Positions 48,634 through 57,577 of a stretch of DNA of 64,000 nucleotides are shown here, in pieces; positions within the stretch are counted from its first letter, which is position 1; every line of letters starts with the position of its first letter. The position numbers and the translations under genes are program-made. A model generated the notes under the pieces. The model did not search any database. It worked only from the letters and a program-made list of their open reading frames with translations, and was not told where the DNA came from. The DNA comes from an uncultured Porphyromonadaceae bacterium (GTDB taxonomy: Bacteria > Bacteroidota > Bacteroidia > Bacteroidales > Muribaculaceae). The stretch is taken from contig URMS01000001.1 in NCBI GenBank assembly GCA_900548975.1, forward strand, positions 62,001-126,000. The letters are read 5' to 3'.

Positions 48634-48664
48634 CGTCCGGCACATCAATGCCGGGCGTTTTTTT
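48634..48664 (+). terminator. Terminator of fabF
   Basis: CGTCCGGCA pairs with TGCCGGGCG (one G-T pair) over a 6-nt loop and is followed by seven T, 26 nt after the stop. Confidence 0.88.
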
Positions 48665-48684
48665 GCATATAAGAGCCTCATCCG

Positions 48685-48716
48685 TTTGCCAAAACAAGAT
48701 TTATGCCGTACATTTG
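48685..48716 (+). promoter_or_regulatory. Promoter of the MscS-type channel gene
   Basis: TTTG (48685-48688), 20 nt, then TACATTTG (48709-48716), an exact consensus match. The ATG at 48721 is only 5 nt after the -7 box, implying a leaderless mRNA; it also rules out the ATG at 48703 lying inside the promoter. Confidence 0.7.
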
Positions 48717-48720
48717 CGGC

Positions 48721-49896
48721 ATGTTCGACACCATCAAATCATTCCTTGCAGACAACATCGGCACACCCTATGCCGACAGAATAATCACCGCCATCATACT
48801 CGCCGGCATCGCACTGCTGTCGTGGGCAGCATACAAACTCACACGCCTCATCCTCCCCTTCATCGAAAAATGCCTCGAAGGCTCCAAACCCGACTGGGAC
48901 GAGGAAATATTCAACCCCCGCATGCTCAAAGCCATAGCGCAGCTCATACCCGCGCTCATCGTCAACTGGCTTCTGCCGGGCTTCTTCGGCGTCAAAGACA
49001 GCGGCATCCACTGGATCGGCATCCTCACCGCCCTCTACATCCTGGGCACATACATCTACATGGTGCTCATATTCGCCGACAACCTCTACAACTACGTCAA
49101 AACTCGCCCCAGATACAAGATATGGGCCGTACGCGGCCTCTTCCAGACCATTAAGGTCATTGCCATCTGCATCGGAGTGCTCATATGCTGCAGCATACTC
49201 TTCGGCCGAGGACCCCTCGCCATCCTCACCGCTCTCGGAGCCACCGCCGGTATCATGATGCTGGTGTTCAAGGACACCATTCTCGGCTTCGTCGCTTCGG
49301 TACAGCTCACCGTCAACAAGATGCTTCATATCGGCGACTGGATCATAGCCGAAAAATACGGAGCAAACGGCGAAGTACAGGAAATAACCCTCACCACCGT
49401 CAAAGTCAAGAACTGGGACAACTCCATAAGCACCATACCGCCCTACTCCCTCATCTCCGACTCCTTCCGCAACTATCAGCCGATGCGCGAATCGGGCGGA
49501 CGCCGCGTCGAACGCTCAATCTACATCGACCTCAACACCGTGCGCTTCTGTTCGCCCGACGAACTCGCACTCCTGCGCGAACGCGGCTGGTTCGAAGGCC
49601 TCGACATAGCCGACGCAGCCCATACCGTCAACCTGCATCTGCTCCGCAAGTACCTCGAGCACTACCTCGAGACACATCCCGACATTAACCACGGCATGCT
49701 CACCATGGTGCGCCAGATGGCCCCCACACAGTCCGGACTGCCCCTGCAGCTCTACTTCTTCGTCAAAACCGTCGAATGGAAGCAATTCGAGCACATGCAG
49801 AGCGACATCTTCGACCACGTCTACGCCATAATCGCCGAATTCGGCCTCCGCATGTTCCAGACCCCCGCCGGCACCGACATCCACCCCACCCGCTAA
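48721..49896 (+). CDS. MscS-family mechanosensitive channel (YbdG-like)
   Basis: A 391-residue inner-membrane protein. Four to five hydrophobic helices (from about residue 22) are followed by the MscS pore helix and beta domain: ALGATAGIMMLVFKDTILGFVASVQLTVNKMLHIGDWI. The C-terminal cytosolic region contains the DNSISTIPPYSLISDSF segment characteristic of the YbdG/YnaI-type subgroup. It should open under membrane tension to release osmolytes after hypo-osmotic shock. Transcribed from its own promoter. Confidence 0.9.
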   Translation: MFDTIKSFLADNIGTPYADRIITAIILAGIALLSWAAYKLTRLILPFIEKCLEGSKPDWDEEIFNPRMLKAIAQLIPALIVNWLLPGFFGVKDSGIHWIGILTALYILGTYIYMVLIFADNLYNYVKTRPRYKIWAVRGLFQTIKVIAICIGVLICCSILFGRGPLAILTALGATAGIMMLVFKDTILGFVASVQLTVNKMLHIGDWIIAEKYGANGEVQEITLTTVKVKNWDNSISTIPPYSLISDSFRNYQPMRESGGRRVERSIYIDLNTVRFCSPDELALLRERGWFEGLDIADAAHTVNLHLLRKYLEHYLETHPDINHGMLTMVRQMAPTQSGLPLQLYFFVKTVEWKQFEHMQSDIFDHVYAIIAEFGLRMFQTPAGTDIHPTR

Positions 49897-49915
49897 TCCA
49901 TTTTTGTCCCCTGCA

Positions 49916-49933
49916 CCGGGCGTTTACGCCCGG
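49916..49933. terminator. Small hairpin after the MscS-type gene
   Basis: CCGGGCG pairs with CGCCCGG around TTTA, 20 nt after the stop codon. It has no T run on the plus strand, so it may only stabilise the 3' end or act with the hppA hairpin next to it. Confidence 0.4.
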
Positions 49934-49956
49934 AAAAATCATCCACAGATACAACA

Positions 49957-49982
49957 GGCCCCGGACGATTGCGCCCGGGGCC
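49957..49982 (-). terminator. Hairpin after hppA
   Basis: GGCCCCGG pairs with CCGGGGCC over a 10-nt loop, 31 nt after the hppA stop. The downstream TGTTGTATCTG is weakly T-rich. Confidence 0.6.
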
Positions 49983-50012
49983 GTATACAGATGTGGCGAA
50001 AAGCCTGTCAGC

Positions 50013-52202
50013 TTAGAACAGGCTCCAGCTGACGGTGAGGCCGGCCATGACGATCGATACCATCGACATGAGCTTGATGAGGATGTTGAGCGACGGACCC
50101 GATGTGTCCTTAAAAGGATCGCCAACGGTATCGCCAACGACGGTAGCCTTGTGCACTTCGCTGCCCTTGCCGCCGAAATTGCCCTCTTCGACATACTTCT
50201 TGGCATTATCCCAGGCACCGCCCGAGTTGGCCATGAACACTGCAAGCACGAAACCGGCCGAAAGACCGCCCACAAGCAGACCGAGCACACCCGGCACACC
50301 GAAGATGAGACCGGTAACGATGGGAGCCACGATAGCCAGCAGCGACGGGAATATCATCTCGCGTTGTGCGCCCTTGGTCGATATCTGCACGCAACGTGCG
50401 TAGTCGGGTTCGGCCTTGCCTTCGAGTATACCTTTTATTTCGCGGAACTGGCGGCGCACCTCGTCCACCATATGGGCGGCGGCGCGTCCTACGGCATTCA
50501 TGGTGAGACCGCAGAACAGGAAGGCCATCATGGCGCCGATAAACATGCCCGACAGCACCTTCGGGCTCATGAGATTCACCTCATAGAGGGTCATGAAGTC
50601 GAGGAATGTCATCTGATGTATCTCCACAACTCGGTCGCCAAGCTGTATGGTGGTTTCGCCGAGGCGCTCGAGTCCGATACGTATCTCCTCGATATATGAG
50701 GCTAACAGGGCCAGACCGGTGAGAGCGGCCGAACCGATGGCAAAACCCTTGCCGGTGGCGGCGGTGGTGTTGCCGAGCGAATCGAGCGCGTCGGTGCGGG
50801 TGCGCACTTCCTTGCCGAGGCCGCTCATCTCGGCATTACCGCCGGCATTGTCGGCGATAGGACCGTAGGCGTCGGTGGCAAGAGTGATGCCGAGTGTCGA
50901 AAGCATGCCCACGGCGGCAATACCGATACCGTAGAGACCCATGCCCACATTTGCGAAGTCAAAGCCCGAAGCGAACCAGTAGCTCAGTATGATGCCTACC
51001 ACAACGGCAACCACCGGGATGGCCGTCGACACCATGCCGAGGCCCACACCCGATATTATGACAGTGGCCGGACCGGTGGTGCCGCTCTCGGCGAGGCGCT
51101 TGGTCGGCTTATACGACTGCGAGGTATAGTATTCGGTGGAGCGGCCTATGACCACGCCCACAAGCAGACCCACTACAACAGAGCAGCTTATCCACTGCCA
51201 GTTGTCAAGACCAAGCAGCCACAGGATAAGGAAGGTAGCGCCAACGATAAGCACCGAGCTAAGATTGGTACCCAGGGCAAGCGCGCCGAGAAGGTTCTTC
51301 ATCGAGGCATCTTCCTTGGTGCGTACGCAGAATATGCCCAGTATCGACAGCAGGATACCCACAGCCGCAATAAGCATCGGGGCGATTACGGCCTTATCCT
51401 GCATCACCTCGTCGCCGGTGAGCAGATAGGCTGCGGCACCGAGGGCCGATGTGGCCAGAATGGAGCCGCAGTACGACTCGTAGAGGTCGGCACCCATGCC
51501 GGCTACGTCGCCCACGTTGTCGCCCACATTGTCGGCGATGGTAGCCGGATTGCGGGGATCGTCTTCTGGAATACCGGCTTCCACCTTACCAACAAGGTCA
51601 GCGCCGACGTCGGCGGCCTTCGTATAGATGCCGCCGCCCACACGGGCGAAGAGCGCCTGTGTCGACGCACCCATGCCGAAGGTAAGCATGGTGGTGGTGA
51701 TCATGGCCAGCTTGGCCGTGCCGGGAAGGTCAACAAGCCAGTCGAGCAGCAGATACCAGAAGGAGATATCGATAAGACCGAGGCCAACGACCACAAGACC
51801 CATCACGGCGCCCGAGCGGAAAGCCACACGCAGGCCGGCGTTGAGGGTGGTGCGGGCGGCATTGGCGGTGCGGGCCGAGGCATAGGTAGCCGTCTTCATG
51901 CCCAGGAAGCCCGAAAGGCCCGAGAAGAAGCCGCCTGTGAGGAAGGCCACAGGCACCCAGGGGTTCTGCAGCTGGAATCCGTAGGCCATGATGGCGAAAA
52001 GCACCACCAGGCACAGGAATACGATGCCGACGATTTTATACTGTTGTTTGAGATACGACATTGCGCCTTTGCGCACATGCGAGGCGATTCGCGCCATGGT
52101 CTCGGTGCCTTCGCTCTGCTTCATCATCTGACGGTAGAAATACCACGCCAGCAGAAGAGCTACGACGGCCGAAACCGGAACAAGCCAGAATACGGAATTC
52201 AT
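50013..52202 (-). CDS. hppA: Membrane-bound ion-pumping pyrophosphatase
   Basis: A 729-residue integral membrane protein with about 16 helices that couples pyrophosphate hydrolysis to Na+ and/or H+ export. The substrate-binding motifs are DVGADLVGKVEAGIPEDDPRNPA and DNVGDNVGD (about residues 190-230), with DAYGPIADNAGG and the last EEGNFGGKGSEVHKA motif. The Ala in GNTTAATGKG is the residue of K+-dependent forms, most of which pump sodium. Monocistronic. Confidence 0.96.
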   Translation of the reverse strand: MNSVFWLVPVSAVVALLLAWYFYRQMMKQSEGTETMARIASHVRKGAMSYLKQQYKIVGIVFLCLVVLFAIMAYGFQLQNPWVPVAFLTGGFFSGLSGFLGMKTATYASARTANAARTTLNAGLRVAFRSGAVMGLVVVGLGLIDISFWYLLLDWLVDLPGTAKLAMITTTMLTFGMGASTQALFARVGGGIYTKAADVGADLVGKVEAGIPEDDPRNPATIADNVGDNVGDVAGMGADLYESYCGSILATSALGAAAYLLTGDEVMQDKAVIAPMLIAAVGILLSILGIFCVRTKEDASMKNLLGALALGTNLSSVLIVGATFLILWLLGLDNWQWISCSVVVGLLVGVVIGRSTEYYTSQSYKPTKRLAESGTTGPATVIISGVGLGMVSTAIPVVAVVVGIILSYWFASGFDFANVGMGLYGIGIAAVGMLSTLGITLATDAYGPIADNAGGNAEMSGLGKEVRTRTDALDSLGNTTAATGKGFAIGSAALTGLALLASYIEEIRIGLERLGETTIQLGDRVVEIHQMTFLDFMTLYEVNLMSPKVLSGMFIGAMMAFLFCGLTMNAVGRAAAHMVDEVRRQFREIKGILEGKAEPDYARCVQISTKGAQREMIFPSLLAIVAPIVTGLIFGVPGVLGLLVGGLSAGFVLAVFMANSGGAWDNAKKYVEEGNFGGKGSEVHKATVVGDTVGDPFKDTSGPSLNILIKLMSMVSIVMAGLTVSWSLF

Positions 52203-52235
52203 GATGTAATTAGATATTAGGGTGATTATAGTTTT

Positions 52236-52712
52236 TCAGGGACGGCCGACAAAGAGAGTGTCGACGGCTATTTCCACATCGTAGGGTGTGCCCTTGGGAT
52301 TTTTGGCGCCTACCTGTGTGCGCGTGTAGTAGAATGCCTGCTGCACATCCCACGACCGCACTCCCACCATGCGGGTCTCGCCCGCCGGTATATCGGCTTC
52401 CACATTGTGCGAGGCACGGTGCATCAGATGCTTGTCGAGATCGTAGTAGCTTATGGTAAATGCGATTCGGCGTATAGGCATCTCGCCGGTATTGGTGGCG
52501 AAAAAAGTCTCGCGCCGCGAGCGCTGCGGCTTGTCGTAGCCTTTCACCTCCACGCGGTCAGCGCCGGGAGCGACTATGGTGTCGTAGAGCGGCTTCACTT
52601 CGGCCGTAGCCGTGGCGGCCTCGGCCCGCGGATGCAGCCGCTGGCGTGTGGTGCGCTGTGCCGCGCAGACTATCGCAGCCGCAATGGCTGCTATTACAAT
52701 CAGGCTTCTCAT
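52236..52712 (-). CDS. Small exported protein, unknown (end of purC operon)
   Basis: A 158-residue protein with a hydrophobic N-terminal signal (MRSLIVIAAIAAAIVCAA). The mature part is a single beta-sandwich-like domain (NTGEMPIRRIAFTISYYDLDKHLMHRASHN, then IPAGETRMVGVRSWDVQQAFYY) that recalls the FxLYD-type or immunoglobulin-like exported domains of Bacteroidetes. Its ATG overlaps the TGA of the preceding gene. I do not recognise the function. Confidence 0.65.
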   Translation of the reverse strand: MRSLIVIAAIAAAIVCAAQRTTRQRLHPRAEAATATAEVKPLYDTIVAPGADRVEVKGYDKPQRSRRETFFATNTGEMPIRRIAFTISYYDLDKHLMHRASHNVEADIPAGETRMVGVRSWDVQQAFYYTRTQVGAKNPKGTPYDVEIAVDTLFVGRP

Positions 52713-53239
52713 AGTATTACAGGAACAGGTGTGGCGTCGATTCTTACGGCTCCGTCGATACCTTCGGGCCTGTTGTCGCCGTCGATAACGGCAAGGCGGA
52801 AAAGATATGGCAGCATGCGGCGGAGACTCACACGCTTGCCGCGGCGGTAGGCCCTGAATGTACACGACCGCAGCGACGGGTCGAATTCGACTATAAAATG
52901 GTATTTTTTCGATTTAAAGCTGCCAGATGCCGACGAGGGGTCGGTGTAGAACTCCGCATCATAGCATCGCGGCGTGGCTGTAGCCGTCATGACACCGACT
53001 TCGGTGCCCGGCTCAAGCCGGTAATCCGACGCTTCGATCACCGCCACGCTGTAGGCGTCGCGTGCGCCGGGTACGCGGCTCAGTTTCAGCGTCGAGCCTC
53101 CGGCTGTGGTCTCCCATATGCCGCAGGCGTCCACACCGGAGGTGGAGGCATCTTTGCCCAGCTCCACCACCTGAAGGGGAGGAGCCGCCGCAGCGCCAAG
53201 TGCGGCGGCCGCGAGGGCAAAGAGTGCCGTCAGTCTCAT
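52709..53239 (-). CDS. Small exported protein, unknown (purC operon)
   Basis: A 176-residue protein with a signal peptide (MRLTALFALAAAALGAAAA). The body is strand-rich, with GIWETTAGGSTLKLSRVPGA, a Cys pair (CGIW and RCYDAEFYTD) that could form a disulfide, and a basic segment (RAYRRGKRVSLRRM) before the hydrophobic end. No family is recognised. Both ends overlap neighbours by 4 nt (ATGA), so it is strictly part of the purC-ubiE-DUF3078 operon. Confidence 0.65.
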   Translation of the reverse strand: MRLTALFALAAAALGAAAAPPLQVVELGKDASTSGVDACGIWETTAGGSTLKLSRVPGARDAYSVAVIEASDYRLEPGTEVGVMTATATPRCYDAEFYTDPSSASGSFKSKKYHFIVEFDPSLRSCTFRAYRRGKRVSLRRMLPYLFRLAVIDGDNRPEGIDGAVRIDATPVPVIL

Positions 53240-54681
53240 ATGCTGCTGAACGCGTAGGAAAATCCTATCGACAGTATCTCCTTCATCTGCAGCTTCTTCC
53301 ACTCGGGATGATCCTCATAGTACGGAGTGAGGGTATCGTAGCGGGCGTTGAAGTTGATCTGCGTCGTAAGGAAGCGGTTGATAACGAATGAGAGAGTATT
53401 TTCCCAGTCGGCCTGGAAACTGTCGTAGTTGGAGAATGCAAACATGCGCGAGCGGAAATTGATGTTCTTGCATATGGCCCACCCTATGCGTATCTCGGCC
53501 GACGAACCGAAGTTGTGCTTCACCACCCGGCCTTCATCGATGCCGTAGTTGGCCGGATTCATATTGTGGTTGATGCATGTCTTCAGGCCGTAGGAAAGCG
53601 GAGCCAGCGACGCGTCGAAGGTAAACGTCTTCTTGGCGTTGGCATAGTTGTAGGTCATACCGATACCTACGGTAAGCTCGCCCGGCGACAGGAACGACGA
53701 CCTCAGATTGCGGCTGTTGGTGCCGTAGGAGTTGAGAAGCTGGGTCTTGAACTGGCCCGTGAACGAATAGTACCACCGACGTGCTGCTTTCAGACCGAAT
53801 GTGGTGTTGATCTGGAATATATCGTCGGTTATGTTGTATTTGTGTATGGTATCGTTGGGCGCGTTGTTCATGCCGAGCTTGTACTGTATGGTGGTCTCGA
53901 AGAGCAGATTCTTGTGATACTCGGTATTGAGCTTCACGTTGTATATCACGTGGGCCAGCATATTCACGTTGTTGTTGCCGCCCTGATACCAGTTGGGCGA
54001 CACGTATGCCTGCGAGAACTGCAGCAGAGCGTTGAACGAGCGTATCCAGTGACGGCGCTTCACCGGTGCCGACGATATGGTGGCGCCGACATTCGACGCG
54101 CTGGCCATCTCGCGGATCTCGATGGTATGCTTGGACGGATCTACGACAGCGTGGTACTGCTTGGGGGCCTCGGGAAGAAGATCGATGTTGTACGACACAT
54201 ATTCCGGATGCGTCGAGAACAGGCTGTACTTCATGCTCTCCATGGCGCGGTTCAAAGCGGCCTGCTCCTCGAGCCACCGAAGGCTTTCGTTGCCACTGAA
54301 GTCGCTTTCGAACGGCTTGTCCTCGGCCTCGAATTTATGATGGTCGAACACCGCCGGCAGGAAGAAATACGACGGCAGCGGCTGCATGCTCATGGTCGAT
54401 TCATGGGGCAGATAGCGCACCGAGTCGAGGTAAAGGTCAATTTCCTCGATGGAGCGCACGCGATAGAACGACGAATCCGGTGCCTGCGCCAGTATGGAGT
54501 CGAGCAAGCTTTGGGTTACAGCCGTATCGGCAACCGCGGGCGTGGCCGGGACTTCGATGACTATCGAATCGGGAGTGACGGAGCCAACCCTGGCGTTCTC
54601 GAAGTACATGGCCTGGGCGTTTGCGGCAGTATATGCAGGCAGAAGGGCGCATATGCCCAGAAGAAATGCTTTTATAGTCAT
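53236..54681 (-). CDS. DUF3078 outer-membrane protein
   Basis: A 481-residue exported protein. The signal peptide is MTIKAFLLGICALLPAYTAANA. A Ser/Asp-rich linker region follows (about residues 25-150). The C-terminal half has alternating aromatic strands of a beta-barrel, including SPNWYQGGNNNVNMLAH, the signature of DUF3078, and ends in SIGFSYAFSSI. The open frame extending upstream to 55281 is out of frame with ubiE's meaning and is a shadow. The start overlaps the ubiE stop by 4 nt. Function in the family is unknown. Confidence 0.88.
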   Translation of the reverse strand: MTIKAFLLGICALLPAYTAANAQAMYFENARVGSVTPDSIVIEVPATPAVADTAVTQSLLDSILAQAPDSSFYRVRSIEEIDLYLDSVRYLPHESTMSMQPLPSYFFLPAVFDHHKFEAEDKPFESDFSGNESLRWLEEQAALNRAMESMKYSLFSTHPEYVSYNIDLLPEAPKQYHAVVDPSKHTIEIREMASASNVGATISSAPVKRRHWIRSFNALLQFSQAYVSPNWYQGGNNNVNMLAHVIYNVKLNTEYHKNLLFETTIQYKLGMNNAPNDTIHKYNITDDIFQINTTFGLKAARRWYYSFTGQFKTQLLNSYGTNSRNLRSSFLSPGELTVGIGMTYNYANAKKTFTFDASLAPLSYGLKTCINHNMNPANYGIDEGRVVKHNFGSSAEIRIGWAICKNINFRSRMFAFSNYDSFQADWENTLSFVINRFLTTQINFNARYDTLTPYYEDHPEWKKLQMKEILSIGFSYAFSSI

Positions 54682-55418
54682 AGTGATGGTTTGAATGCGG
54701 TATACAATGTGCACACGCCCATGGTGAGCGGACGGAACGAGGCGCCGGTCAGCCCGGCGCTTTCCATAAGGGCGGTCATGGCCGCACCCTGCGGGGCGGC
54801 GGCTATACTTTCGGGCAGATAGGCGTAGGCGCTTCTGTCGCCGGCCACCAGACTGCCGGCAAGGGGTATCAGCGCCCTGGTATACAGGCGGTAGAGCGGA
54901 CGGCACCATGCCGCCGTCGGGGCCGACAGCTCCAGCACCGCAAGCTTGCCGCCGGGCCTGAGTATACGGGCCATCTCGCGGTAGCCGGCGGCGATGTCGG
55001 CGAAGTTGCGCACGCCATAGGCTATCGTCACCGCATCGCAGCTGTTGTCGGGCAGTCCCGTGGCCAGGCAGTCGGCCTGGCGGAAATCGATAGCGGCGCC
55101 TTGTGCGGCAGCCTTGGCGCGGGCCTTGGCAAGCATGCCTTCCGACAGGTCGAGGCCCGTGATGCGTGCCCGGGGCAGACGGCGCTGCAGCGCCAGCGCC
55201 ACATCGCCGGTACCTGTGGCCAGGTCGGCGATATCGGCGGGCGACACCCCGGCGACCTCGCCCAGCAGACGGCGAAGCCACAGACGATCCAGACCGAAGG
55301 TCATGGCGCGGTTCATGAAGTCATAGGCCGGCGCTATGGCGTCGAACATGGCTTCGACCTGCTCTTCCTTCTGTCTGGGATCATCGCGGTAAGGGCGTAT
55401 TCTCTCTACCTTCTCCAC
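54678..55418 (-). CDS. ubiE: Demethylmenaquinone methyltransferase
   Basis: A 246-residue SAM-dependent methyltransferase catalysing the last step of menaquinone synthesis. The N-terminal VEAMFDAIAPAYDFMNRAMTFGLDRLW is the family signature; the SAM-binding loop is ADLATGTGDVAL, and FRQADCLATGLPDNSCDAVTIAYGVRNF is the matching post-motif. It starts with GTG (55418), 5 nt after the purC stop. Menaquinone is the electron carrier of anaerobic Bacteroidales. Confidence 0.95.
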   Translation of the reverse strand: MEKVERIRPYRDDPRQKEEQVEAMFDAIAPAYDFMNRAMTFGLDRLWLRRLLGEVAGVSPADIADLATGTGDVALALQRRLPRARITGLDLSEGMLAKARAKAAAQGAAIDFRQADCLATGLPDNSCDAVTIAYGVRNFADIAAGYREMARILRPGGKLAVLELSAPTAAWCRPLYRLYTRALIPLAGSLVAGDRSAYAYLPESIAAAPQGAAMTALMESAGLTGASFRPLTMGVCTLYTAFKPSL

Positions 55419-55423
55419 GCGGA

Positions 55424-56365
55424 TCAGAGCTTGGCGAGAAAATCGAGAACGCCTGTCTCGATGCGCTTTTCGGCATCGGCTTCGGGTGCGGGCACGAATT
55501 TACGGCCGGTCACATGCTCGTAGAGCTCTATGTAGCGCTCCGATATGCTGCGGCATATCTCGTCGGTCATTTCGGGCACCTTCTGTCCGGGTTTACCCAT
55601 GAAGCCGTTGTCCATCAGCCACTGGCGGACGAATTCCTTCGAAAGCTGACGCTGTGCCTTGCCCTGGTCGAAAAGCTCCTGATAGGTGTCGGCATAGAAA
55701 TAGCGCGACGAGTCGGGAGTGTGGATTTCGTCGATAAGCATTATCTTGTCGGCAAGCTTGCCGAACTCATACTTGGTGTCGACCAGTATCAGACCGCGCT
55801 CGGCAGCCATGGTGGTGCCGATTTCGAACAGACGCAGGGCATATTTCTCGATCACGGCGTAGTCCTCGGCCGAAACAAGACCGCGTGCTATGATCTGCTC
55901 GCGCGATATGTTCTCGTCGTGGCCTTCGTCGGCCTTGGTGGTGGGTGTTACGATAGGATGGGGCAGACGCTGGTTCTCGCGCAGGCCTTCGGGAAGCTTC
56001 ACGCCGCAGATTTCGCGGGCGCCGGCGGCATATTCGCGCCATGCGCTGCCGGCAAGATAGCCGCGGACGATCATTTCTACACGGAAGCCCTCGCAGCGGG
56101 CGCCGGCGGTGGCCATGGGGTCGACCTCGGCGAGTTTCCAGTTGGGAACCTCGGCGGCGGTAGCATCGAGGAAGTAATTGGCAATCTGGTTGAGCACCTG
56201 TCCCTTATAGGGGATACCCTTTGGAAGCACGACGTCGAACGCCGATATGCGGTCGGTGGCTACGAGCACAATGATATCGTTGGCCAGTGTGTATACGTCG
56301 CGTACTTTGCCGTGATATACGCCGGTCTGGCCGGGGAAGTTGAAGTCGGTGTGTGTGAGGGTCAT
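55424..56365 (-). CDS. purC: SAICAR synthetase
   Basis: A 313-residue phosphoribosylaminoimidazole-succinocarboxamide synthase, the purine-pathway ligase joining aspartate to CAIR. Landmarks are QTGVYHGKVRDVYTL, VATDRISAFDVVLPKGIPYKG, and LIDEIHTPDSSRYF with its substrate-binding Asp. First gene of a five-gene overlapping operon with ubiE, DUF3078 and two exported unknowns. Confidence 0.97.
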   Translation of the reverse strand: MTLTHTDFNFPGQTGVYHGKVRDVYTLANDIIVLVATDRISAFDVVLPKGIPYKGQVLNQIANYFLDATAAEVPNWKLAEVDPMATAGARCEGFRVEMIVRGYLAGSAWREYAAGAREICGVKLPEGLRENQRLPHPIVTPTTKADEGHDENISREQIIARGLVSAEDYAVIEKYALRLFEIGTTMAAERGLILVDTKYEFGKLADKIMLIDEIHTPDSSRYFYADTYQELFDQGKAQRQLSKEFVRQWLMDNGFMGKPGQKVPEMTDEICRSISERYIELYEHVTGRKFVPAPEADAEKRIETGVLDFLAKL

Positions 56366-56412
56366 GATTGGCTTATTTTATGCTGTTGAGCGTTTATACC
56401 GGCAGTGCCGGC

Positions 56413-57417
56413 TTATTGGGTTATCGGGTTGTCGGGCTGTTCCTGAGCGGCGGCCCGGGCGGCTTCGGCGGCGGCTTTCTCCTCGCGGTCGAAACGTTCG
56501 TAGGCCTCCACGATACGCTGCACCAGCGAGTGGCGCACTATATCTTTGCGGCCGAATTCCACCAGGCCCACGCCGGGCACGCCGTCGAGTATCTTCAGAG
56601 CCTGCACAAGGCCGCTCTGGGTGCTCCGCGGGAGGTCGATCTGGGTAACGTCGCCCGTCACTATCATTTTGGCGTTCATGCCGAGACGTGTGAGGAACAT
56701 CTTTATCTGGTGTACGGTGGTATTCTGGGCCTCGTCGAGCACTATGACGGCATCGTTGAGCGTACGGCCGCGCATAAAGGCCAGCGGGGCTATCTGTATC
56801 ACCTTCGTCTCCATGTACTCCTTGAGCTTCATGGCCGGAATCATATCCTCGAGGGCGTCGTAGAGCGGCTGAAGATACGGATCGATCTTATCCTTCATGT
56901 CGCCGGGCAGGAAACCGAGTTTCTCGCCGGCCTCGACAGCCGGGCGCGAGAGTATTATCTTGCGGGCCTCGCGGTTCTTGAGGGCGCGCACGGCCAGCGC
57001 GATGGCGATATAGGTCTTGCCGGTACCGGCCGGCCCGAGAGCGAAAGTGAGGTCATTGTCGGCAAAAGTATCGACAAGGGTCTGCTGGTTGGGGGTGCGG
57101 GCGCTGATAGGCTTCCCGTTCACGCCGTAGATTATCACCCCGTCGCGGCGTTTCTCCTTCGGAGCGTCGCCTTTTATGATGTCGAGTATCACCTCCTCGG
57201 TGAGCTGGTTGTACTGCTCCGCATAGTTGGACAGCTCCTTTATCTTGGCCTCGAACTCGGAGGTTTCGTGTTCTTCGCCTATCACGCGGATCACCGAGCC
57301 GCGTGCCGATATACGCAGCTTGGGATACAGATTCTTTATCAGTTGCATGTTGGCGTTGTTGACGCCGTAGAAGCAAATGGGGTCGACGTTGTCGACGATA
57401 ACTATGCGTTCTATCAT
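56413..57417 (-). CDS. PhoH-family ATPase
   Basis: A 334-residue cytoplasmic protein. An N-terminal RNA-binding-like region (about residues 1-110) precedes a PhoH P-loop ATPase domain with Walker A GPAGTGKTYIA (about residue 141), Walker B VIVLDEAQNTT, and DVTQIDLPRSTQSGL in the sensor region. PhoH proteins are linked to phosphate starvation and, in some bacteria, RNA processing with YbeY-type nucleases. The start at 57417 (MIERIVIVDNV) drops an unconserved 36-residue extension. Its own promoter candidate lies upstream. Confidence 0.93.
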   Translation of the reverse strand: MIERIVIVDNVDPICFYGVNNANMQLIKNLYPKLRISARGSVIRVIGEEHETSEFEAKIKELSNYAEQYNQLTEEVILDIIKGDAPKEKRRDGVIIYGVNGKPISARTPNQQTLVDTFADNDLTFALGPAGTGKTYIAIALAVRALKNREARKIILSRPAVEAGEKLGFLPGDMKDKIDPYLQPLYDALEDMIPAMKLKEYMETKVIQIAPLAFMRGRTLNDAVIVLDEAQNTTVHQIKMFLTRLGMNAKMIVTGDVTQIDLPRSTQSGLVQALKILDGVPGVGLVEFGRKDIVRHSLVQRIVEAYERFDREEKAAAEAARAAAQEQPDNPITQ

Positions 57418-57449
57418 AATTGAAACGGGGCCGATTGCAAACCGGTATG

Positions 57450-57457
57450 CAAAAATA
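57450..57457 (-). promoter_or_regulatory. Candidate -7 element of phoH
   Basis: TATTTTTG on the minus strand matches TAnnTTTG and gives a leader of about 30 nt. No TTTG is seen at -33. Confidence 0.35.
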
Positions 57458-57540
57458 CAAAAAATGCGGCGTTTACCACCGGTAATGCCTATACAAAATT
57501 TCAAGAAATCATCTCTCGGCCGCAAAAGCGGTCTTTCTGC

Positions 57541-57577
57541 ATATAAAACGCCCCGCGGGCCGCGATGGTTTGCGGCC
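57541..57577 (-). terminator. Hairpin at the end of the SDR operon
   Basis: GGCCGC and GCGGCC pair over an 8-nt loop overlapping the stop codon of the small exported protein. On the minus strand it is followed by GCGTTTTATATG. Confidence 0.5.

Noticed and set aside
54682..55281. 200-residue N-terminal extension of the DUF3078 protein
   Set aside because: It is the out-of-frame shadow of ubiE; the signal peptide starts at 54681.
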